Below, one piece after another: positions 30,171 through 32,341 of a stretch of DNA of 32,341 bases (its first letter is position 1; each line of letters begins with the position of its first letter). The stretch is taken from the NCBI RefSeq assembly GCF_902826555.1, contig NZ_CADEFI010000016.1, positions 1 to 32,341 of the forward strand, read 5' to 3'. The notes under the pieces were generated by a model, which worked only from the letters and a program-made list of their open reading frames with translations, was not told the DNA's origin and searched no databases. The position numbers were made by a program, and so were the translations under genes. The DNA is from an uncultured Hyphomicrobium sp. Its GTDB lineage: Bacteria; Pseudomonadota; Alphaproteobacteria; Rhizobiales; Hyphomicrobiaceae.

Positions 30171-30974
30171 ATGGACCGTCGCTTCTTGCTCGCACTTGCC
30201 TCGTTTTTTGTCTGCTCGCACGCCCTCGCCGCCGACCCCGATTTATGGCCCGATCTCCGCCAGGAGCTGTTCGGCGATCGTGCCATCGTCGAAAACGACG
30301 GGACGGTTACGCTCTATGCACCCGAGAATGCGGAGGACGCAGCGCTGGTCCCGGTCAGCTTGCGCTTTCCCGAAGCCACGTCCCGCTCGATCGTCGCGGT
30401 GACTCTCCTTGTCGAACGCAATCCGGCGCCGGTTGCTGCCGTGTTCAAGTTCGGCGATGCCTTTCGCAACGGACGGGATGTCGGCGAACGCCAGTTGGCG
30501 ACGCGCATCCGGGTCGACTCGTTCTCGCGTGTACGCGCCATCGCCGAGACGGCGGACGGCACGTTGCACATGGTGACGCGCTTCGTCGCCGGCGCGGGCG
30601 GCTGCTCGGCAACGCCTTCCAAGGACATGGAGGCGGCCCTCGCCAGCATGGGCAAGATGAGCATCAAGACCATGACCGAGCCGGTTCGCGGCGACGCATG
30701 GCGCGAGACCCAGGTGATGATCAAGCATCCCAACTTCACGGGCCTGCAGATGGATCCGATCTCGCGCGGCTATGTCCCAGCGCGGTTCGTCAACGATCTC
30801 GAAATCAAGAACGGCGGTACGCTGTTGCTGCGAATGGAAGGCGGCATTTCGATCTCCGAGAACCCGAACCTACGATTCAGCTACGGCTCCACCGCATCGG
30901 GGGACTCGATCGAAGTCACCGCCCGCGACACGGAAGGCGCCACCTTTACCGACCGTTCCGACGGCGGCTCATGA
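30171..30974 (+). CDS. Quinoprotein dehydrogenase-associated SoxYZ-like carrier protein
   Basis: 267 aa, signal peptide (FLLALASFFVCSHALAAD). The first half resembles SoxY: DLWPDLRQELFGDRAIVEND, VPVSLRFPEA, FVAGAGGCSATPSKDMEAAL, where the Cys in GGCS is the likely swinging-arm attachment Cys (usually C-terminal GGCG in free SoxY). The second half resembles SoxZ: VMIKHPNFTGLQMDPISRGYVPARFVNDL split by short linkers and ending with SYGSTASGDSIEVTARDT. This fused form is known beside PQQ dehydrogenase genes (TIGR04557-type); what it carries is unknown. Ribosome binding site GGAGGA 7 nt before the ATG. It supports a link of this side of the cluster to xoxF. Confidence 0.9.
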   Translation: MDRRFLLALASFFVCSHALAADPDLWPDLRQELFGDRAIVENDGTVTLYAPENAEDAALVPVSLRFPEATSRSIVAVTLLVERNPAPVAAVFKFGDAFRNGRDVGERQLATRIRVDSFSRVRAIAETADGTLHMVTRFVAGAGGCSATPSKDMEAALASMGKMSIKTMTEPVRGDAWRETQVMIKHPNFTGLQMDPISRGYVPARFVNDLEIKNGGTLLLRMEGGISISENPNLRFSYGSTASGDSIEVTARDTEGATFTDRSDGGS

Positions 30975-30977
30975 CGA

Positions 30978-32165
30978 TCATTGCTCGCGGGCGAGACGTA
31001 ACAAGTCGCGCGCGAGAATGTCCATGCCCTCCGCGACGTCCGTGTTGACGAGCAGCGACACCGAGAGCCAGTGCGGCGTCGTCGTGCTGGCGGCAATGAG
31101 GTTGTAGGACGTGAAGCCGGGCACGTGGCCCGAGTGGCTATAGAGGTCCGTCGCGTCCGCGTGCTCGATGAACCACCCCATGCCGTAATAAATGTCGGGC
31201 GTTACGCGGGCGCCGTCGGAGAACATCAGGCCGAGAAGATCGGGCGGCAGGATCCTTCCGCCCATCAGCGCGCCATTCCATGTCGCGAGATCCGCGATCG
31301 AACTCGTGATGTCGGCGCTTCCTTTCAACCAGTCGGGCTGATCGAAGACAGGGCGGCTCCTATGAATTGCGGTCGCCTCGATCGCGCCAGGGACCAGCTC
31401 TCCCACAAATGCCGTCTCTTTGAGGCCGGCTTGCGGAAAGATCGCCTCGCTCAGGTATCTCCTGTGAGACTTGGGTGCGCTTTCGCCGAAGGGCACTGCT
31501 TCCTCCATGGCTTCGGCGAGAAGAAAATAGCTCGTATTCGAATACTCGAACGTATTGGGCCAGCCCGACGGCTTGAGCCTCTTGATCTCCGAAAGAAGGT
31601 CCGAGGCCGCGATCCGCCCCCACGGGTCGGTCGACGCCGGCGGAAGGCGCGTGAAATTCGGAAGGTTCGAGGTCATGGTGAGGAGGCTTCGCAGCGTGAC
31701 CGGCTGCTCGTGCGCAGCGGAGCCCATGCCCGGCCAGTGCCCGACGTCGGAAAAGATGCGCGAGAGCGACAGATCGAGGTCGAACGGCGTTCCGTCGCGC
31801 AAAGCGGCACGATGGCCAATCATGTGCAGCATGGCCGCAGCCGTGAACTGCTTTGCGAGAGAGCCCACATGATAGACCGTGTGGATCGTCGCCGGGACGC
31901 CCGGTGCGGCCTCGCGATAGCCCTTCGAGGCAATAAGCCCGCTCTCGGTCGCCACCCCATAAACAAGGGACGCCTTCGGCAGCTCCGGAGCCTCTCGATC
32001 GATGAGCTCCAGAAAATGCGCGATCTGCGCGTCGGCCCTCGCGGCCTTCTGGTCCGACCAGTTCGCGGCGTGGGCAGGCGCAAGCACCACAAGACCCAGC
32101 GCGAGCGCGGCGCCGAGCGGCAGGCATCGTGCCGCACGGGCACGCAATCTTGAAATTGCTGTCAT
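30978..32165 (-). CDS. Serine hydrolase / beta-lactamase family (class C-like) protein
   Basis: 395 aa from the ATG at 32165 with signal peptide (LGAALALGLVVLAPAHAAN). The catalytic pattern of penicillin-binding-protein-like serine hydrolases is present: Ser102-x-x-Lys105 in VGSLAKQFTAA, Tyr207-Ser-Asn209 in FEYSNTSYFLLAEAM, and the third motif HSGHVPGF near the C-terminus. Family members include D-amino-acid peptidases, esterases and class C beta-lactamases; the substrate is not evident. An open frame extends to 32228, but the ATG at 32165 places the signal peptide properly. Convergent with the SoxYZ-like gene (3 nt between the stops). Relation to methanol oxidation is doubtful. Confidence 0.87.
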   Translation of the reverse strand: MTAISRLRARAARCLPLGAALALGLVVLAPAHAANWSDQKAARADAQIAHFLELIDREAPELPKASLVYGVATESGLIASKGYREAAPGVPATIHTVYHVGSLAKQFTAAAMLHMIGHRAALRDGTPFDLDLSLSRIFSDVGHWPGMGSAAHEQPVTLRSLLTMTSNLPNFTRLPPASTDPWGRIAASDLLSEIKRLKPSGWPNTFEYSNTSYFLLAEAMEEAVPFGESAPKSHRRYLSEAIFPQAGLKETAFVGELVPGAIEATAIHRSRPVFDQPDWLKGSADITSSIADLATWNGALMGGRILPPDLLGLMFSDGARVTPDIYYGMGWFIEHADATDLYSHSGHVPGFTSYNLIAASTTTPHWLSVSLLVNTDVAEGMDILARDLLRLAREQ

Positions 32166-32273
32166 GCCGTTCGACGTTTCGACCAACGGCAGCGAGCATA
32201 GAAATTCCGCGACCGCTGAACAAGCCATCGTTGCGAAGCAGCCGGGGAACCGGCGGCGGCCCAGATGGGCGGG

Positions 32274-32341
32274 CTACATTCTGCGCTGGACGGAAAGGCG
32301 GATCAGATCGGCCGTTCGCTCGACGCCGAGCTTCTCCTTCA
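32274..32341 (-). CDS. LuxR/NarL-type response regulator, C-terminal fragment (runs off the window)
   Basis: Only the last 22 codons are inside the window. They read KEKLGVERTADLIRLSVQRR before a final Met and TAG. This matches the end of the GerE/LuxR helix-turn-helix domain (typical K-x-KLGV-x-xxxELIRxA). The rest lies past the right edge. It probably encodes a two-component regulator and is a possible partner of the kinase at 18561-20051. The 108 nt between it and the serine hydrolase start hold no recognised feature. Confidence 0.7.
   Translation of the reverse strand, partial: KEKLGVERTADLIRLSVQRRM

Overview
The window looks like a high-GC chromosomal segment of an alphaproteobacterial methylotroph of the Hyphomicrobiales type (Hyphomicrobium-like). 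The reasons are an NDUFS4-like respiratory complex I accessory subunit, the aerobic-type cobalamin gene set, and a PQQ methanol dehydrogenase of the lanthanide-dependent XoxF type with its accessory genes. The species assignment is inference.

Region 1 (1-9.5 kb) carries tRNA-Arg(TCT), the complex I accessory subunit, and a cobalamin block in three transcription units. A minus-strand run reads DUF1636 - cobA - cobB - bluB. A plus-strand pair reads cobU - cobQ. A second minus-strand run reads cobT - cobC - cobS - cobD. Together they cover the first methylation of uroporphyrinogen III, a,c-diamidation, amidation to cobyric acid, attachment of the aminopropanol arm, nucleotide-loop assembly and synthesis of the lower ligand dimethylbenzimidazole. 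The remaining corrin-ring genes are not in the window, and I saw no cobalamin riboswitch.

Region 2 (9.5-15 kb) is mixed. It holds a FAH-family plus cyclase-family catabolic pair, a Tat-type dienelactone hydrolase, a small PsiF-like secreted protein whose ribosome binding site lies inside a perfect 17-bp inverted repeat, and several exported or membrane proteins of unknown function.

Region 3 (15-32.3 kb) centres on PQQ/lanthanide methanol oxidation. On the minus strand xoxF is followed by a strong terminator and then a six-gene run: a XoxJ-like binding protein fused to ankyrin repeats, a c-type cytochrome (XoxG-like), a PQQ-system ABC-type binding protein with no transporter beside it, a YVTN beta-propeller, a small exported protein, and an exported eight-repeat WD40 protein. 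Flanking these are a TonB-dependent receptor with very acidic predicted loops, an orphan NarL-class histidine kinase, a formylglycine-enzyme-like secreted protein, a quinoprotein-associated SoxYZ-like carrier, a serine hydrolase, and the C-terminal end of a LuxR-type response regulator at the right edge.

The most interesting candidate system is this extended XoxF module. It has two unusual periplasmic repeat proteins (ankyrin fusion and WD40), a possible metal-uptake receptor, and possible two-component control. The individual family calls are strong; the combined function is inference.
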